A stretch of 47,624 bases of DNA from Hofstenia miamia (taxonomy: Eukaryota > Xenacoelomorpha > Acoela > Hofsteniidae), in the NCBI GenBank assembly GCA_900660155.1, contig CABFPE010000533.1:443819-491442 (forward strand), given 5' to 3'. Below are positions 45,232 through 47,624 of this stretch, piece by piece (the first letter of the stretch is position 1; the number at the start of each line of letters is the position of its first letter). Both the position numbers and the translations under genes were made by a program. The notes under the pieces were generated by a model, which made no database searches, had not been told where the DNA came from, and worked only from the letters and a program-made list of their open reading frames with translations.

Positions 45232-45863
45232 ATGCCAAACACACAAGGAAAAAAAGGTAGCACCAAAGCAGGCACAAACAAAACAACCCCCAAGGAGAGT
45301 GCATTCAGAGACAAATGTATCCCCCATAGAATTGGAAACCCTACACATGTCCCCAGAGACAGGATCCAATGAAGTTTTAAACATCTTACACCAAACAAAT
45401 GAAATGGAGACAATACTGAGATCTGAGATACAACAATTAATGGAGAGAATGTCAACATTGTAACAAGAGAATGAGAATGCACTAAGTGAACTAAAAATTG
45501 AAATGGATAACCACTTGGATAACCAAAGTGAAAATTTCCAGAGAGACATTAAGGCCTTAACAAACCAGCTGGCACAGTCAAACAAAGCTTTTCAAGAACA
45601 AAACCAGAAATGGGAGAAGATATGCCAACAATTGGAAGACAAGAATAGGCAACTATTCCTGGACAATGATAAACTAAGATCGACAGAGTTAGACAGAGAC
45701 AAAAATCATGAAAACCAGAAACAAGAAATAGAAGATCTGAGATGGAAATTGAAAGAGCTATGAGAAAACAGAGAAGAAAATCTGAAAATAACAGCAATGC
45801 ACTGAAGGACAATCAAACAGAGGGAGGAAAGGAACTTACAAGCATCACCCACAAACTTTAAAA
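45232..45863 (+). pseudogene. gag: LTR element copy B: gag N-terminus with coiled coil, capsid deleted
   Basis: ATG 45232 opens MPNTQGKKGSTKAGTNKTTP. A frameshift near 45290 then continues as SETNVSPIELETLHMSPETG and a heptad-rich helix (EMETILRSEIQQLMERM, a TAA at 45462, then ENALSELKIEMDNH...ALTNQLAQSNKAFQ..) to about 45770, i.e. a long coiled coil. Near 45856 the frame jumps from SPTNFK directly to DECRKQINMIREEEAYY, which in copy A lies just after the zinc knuckle. Capsid and knuckle (about 690 bp in copy A) are therefore deleted here. It sits 233 bp after the LTR, as expected for gag. An upstream short frame at ATG 45108 (MQGSRDSLQAAM) could be an alternative start. Confidence 0.72.
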
Positions 45864-47227
45864 TGGATGAATGTAGAAAACAAATTAATATGATCAGAGA
45901 GGAAGAGGCATATTATGACGATGAGGACATAATCAAATCTGAATCAGAATTGGCAAAGGATCCCCAAATGAAGGAAGAATCAGAAAACTAGCCATAATGC
46001 TGACTCAAAAATCCAAGCACCAATAATGATCATGATGAATCTGGACAACATTAACATGATAACAATAATGATAAATAGGATTTTAACAAAAGCAACAATT
46101 GATACAGGAGCAGTGACATCAATAATAATGGATGAGTGCATGACAAAACTGGGATTTAAGGAAGAAGATTTACAATGTTCAAGCAAAAGACTAATAAACA
46201 CTTCTGGAGAGTACATAGGCACAAAAGGCAAGATCAAGGCAGAACAGATTAGAATAGCAAATACAACCTTTGTGCAAACACTAGTGGTAATAGACACCCA
46301 TAACAACTTACTGCCCTATAAGGTGATATTAGGGGATGACTTTCTGATGAAGAATGGATGTGTAATAAATTATGCCAACAGAACAAATCAAAGTATGAGA
46401 AGAAGAAATCAAAATTGAAGAGCAAGAAGGAAAACCATCAATGATAGTCTTCAAACTGGAGGAAGATATAAAACTGCAACCATATCAGTGGAGCATGCAC
46501 AGAGTGAAAACTGAAGAAACAATAACAGCAGATATAATGATTTACAACAATAAAGGGATCAATTCAAAAAGAGTCTTGATGCCATCAAGCATGTGTGTGA
46601 TAAAAAACTGCAGAGGAAAGGTCCCAATACTAAATGCAATGAATTGGAATATCAACATAAAGAAAGCAAATGTATGAATATTCAGACAATATGTCAGATC
46701 TAGTATCAAAGCTATTTGGAGTGCAAAGGAGGACATTAATGAGCAGAGTAGTTTGTATGGTCAACTCAAGGACTTACAAATGAAAACAGGAGGTACTCCA
46801 TACTGCTGACTCAAGGGCATGTGGACAAAAACCATCAATGTAGCAAGTACTCCCCACAGCTGACTTGGGGGCAGAGGGACCATAGTCAAAGAAGAAGACC
46901 AGTACAAAATACCTGAATTGTCAGAAAAGGAATACCAACATTTGAGTGCAGCACAATTGCAACAACTTTGAGAGGTGCTAGAGAAACACAAACAGATATC
47001 CAATTATGGAGAAATAAGTGTGGGACAAGCAATAGGTGAAGCACACAAGATTATTACAACAATAAACAAACCAATAAAACTGCCAGCAAGGCGAGTACCA
47101 GAGCAGATGAAGGACAAATACAACAGGATACTCAATGAATTGATCAATAACAAAATAATATGACCCAGCAAAAGCTCATATGCCGCACTGATGGTATTCA
47201 TGAAACAGGGAGATAAACCCAGGTTAT
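45864..47227 (+). pseudogene. pol: LTR element copy B: protease and start of reverse transcriptase
   Basis: The 130-codon frame 46026-46418 has an intact retropepsin signature, ATIDTGAVTSIIMDE (D-T-G at 46101-46109), and VILGDDFLMKNG as the second conserved block. A frame shift leads to 46441-46677 (MIVFKLEEDIKLQPYQW...ILNAMNWNINIKK), the linker to RT. The RT N-terminus follows at 46975-47220: HKIITTINKPIKLPARRVPE, YNRILNELINNKII, a TGA, then PSKSSYAALMVFMKQGDKPR, the standard Ty3/gypsy start (H.I.T...PI..R..R.P; GII.PS.SP.A.P.V.V.K.DG..R). The frame breaks at 47227, where another LTR starts. Fingers, catalytic YxDD, RNase H and integrase would lie beyond. Minus-strand frames here are shadows. 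Confidence 0.85.
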
Positions 47228-47624
47228 TGTAGCATCATCCAAAAAGGCAACCAAAGCTGAATAACGTTGAATGATTATTATTAATTGAAATTAATTGTAA
47301 AAATTTAGTTAATGATCTTTAGTTATTTTTGTACAATGCAACTAAGATTTAATATTGTTCAAAATGAGAAAACATGTTAGCCGATCAAGGAACAATTGAC
47401 AAATTAAATTGAGCGAACTAACGCTTACGTATGAACAGCCATATTGGCAGACGAATCATTTGAAATTTAAAATCAGCAGGTACTTTTGTAGAAATTTTAT
47501 AAATAGCTTTGATTTAACCATAATTTTGATGAACAATAAATTCTTCAGAGTTTATTTAATTTTCATTTCTACTTTATCTGGTTTGATTGTTTATTAAAAT
47601 GTTGTGTCTAGTAGTGGCTGGAGT
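47228..47624 (+). mobile_element. Third LTR of the family, partial (runs off the window)
   Basis: It begins TGTAGCATCATCC, matching TGTAGCATAATCC of the LTR at 43872, and keeps colinear blocks: GCGAA, TTGGCAGA, CAGGTACTTTT and TATAAATA, then a GTAGTGG string near the window end. Overall identity to the other LTR is only moderate. It holds about six CpGs in 397 bp, far more than the other element parts, so it is probably the youngest insertion. Its left edge interrupts the RT of copy B. Confidence 0.75.
47498..47505 (+). promoter_or_regulatory. LTR TATA box (TATAAATA)
   Basis: It sits 270 bp from the LTR start, the same position as in the LTR at 43872. Confidence 0.6.

Noticed and set aside
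43285..46736. Many 64-119-codon minus-strand frames over the LTR elements (e.g. 45226-45585, 43351-43638)
   Set aside because: They are antisense shadows of gag/protease/RT-linker coding sequence; the plus-strand motifs are unambiguous.
41974..47624. Copies A and B as gag-protease deletion derivatives joined directly to LTRs
   Set aside because: It would need two independent deletions both ending exactly at an LTR start. Nested insertion explains the junctions, the 5' LTR + primer site order and the CpG gradient more simply. Not fully excluded.

Overview
The window looks like intergenic or heterochromatic DNA from an AT-rich animal genome. An arthropod is the likeliest source, but that is an inference. 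It rests on the transposon mix: hAT and Tc1/mariner MITEs, a Penelope-like element (PLE) with a GIY-YIG domain, a LINE with ORF1 and endonuclease, and a Ty3/gypsy-type LTR element. There are no bacterial-style operons or ribosome-binding sites. I could not support any intact host gene, tRNA or rRNA in 47.6 kb. Everything recognisable is a mobile element, usually broken, or a tandem or inverted repeat.

Layout. From 1 to 34 kb there is mostly featureless AT-rich sequence. It carries four short elements with exact 8-bp target duplications (3004-3264, 5088-5290, 15037-15276, 20460-20737). It also carries a 703-bp foldback Tc1/mariner-type element (6621-7323) that still encodes an N-terminal helix-turn-helix piece, and an antisense Tc1/mariner transposase remnant (22018-22260). 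Two tandem arrays stand out: a two-phase 53/26-bp minisatellite (9437-9938) and a perfect 119-bp x 13 array (15493-17048). Several inverted and direct duplications lie between them. From 34.9 to 38.8 kb there are hammerhead-like, PLE-terminus-like stem-loops next to the 5' half of a LINE (minus strand), then a plus-strand LINE reverse transcriptase scrap. At 39.57-41.67 kb a 1,049-bp block occurs twice, separated by exactly one N. This is most simply an unmerged contig overlap. The block holds a decayed SWIM-type zinc-finger fragment and the C-terminal half of a PLE.

From 41.97 kb to the end there are three related LTR retrotransposon copies in the same orientation. Copy A (gag capsid, zinc knuckle, protease, start of RT) is interrupted at 43872 by the 5' LTR of copy B. 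That LTR is 1,127 bp long, with TGTAGCAT/ATGCTACA ends, a TATA box and an adjacent TGG primer-binding site. Copy B (gag N-terminus, protease, start of RT) is interrupted at 47228 by a third LTR with the same start and a TATA box at the same offset. CpG frequency rises from A to B to the third LTR, as expected if each insertion is younger than its host. The nested reading is my interpretation and predicts what lies beyond the right edge.

How the parts work together: no shared pathway is visible. The region reads as a layered record of transposition. Its right-hand 8 kb is CpG-depleted and element-dense, and the left 34 kb is sparser.
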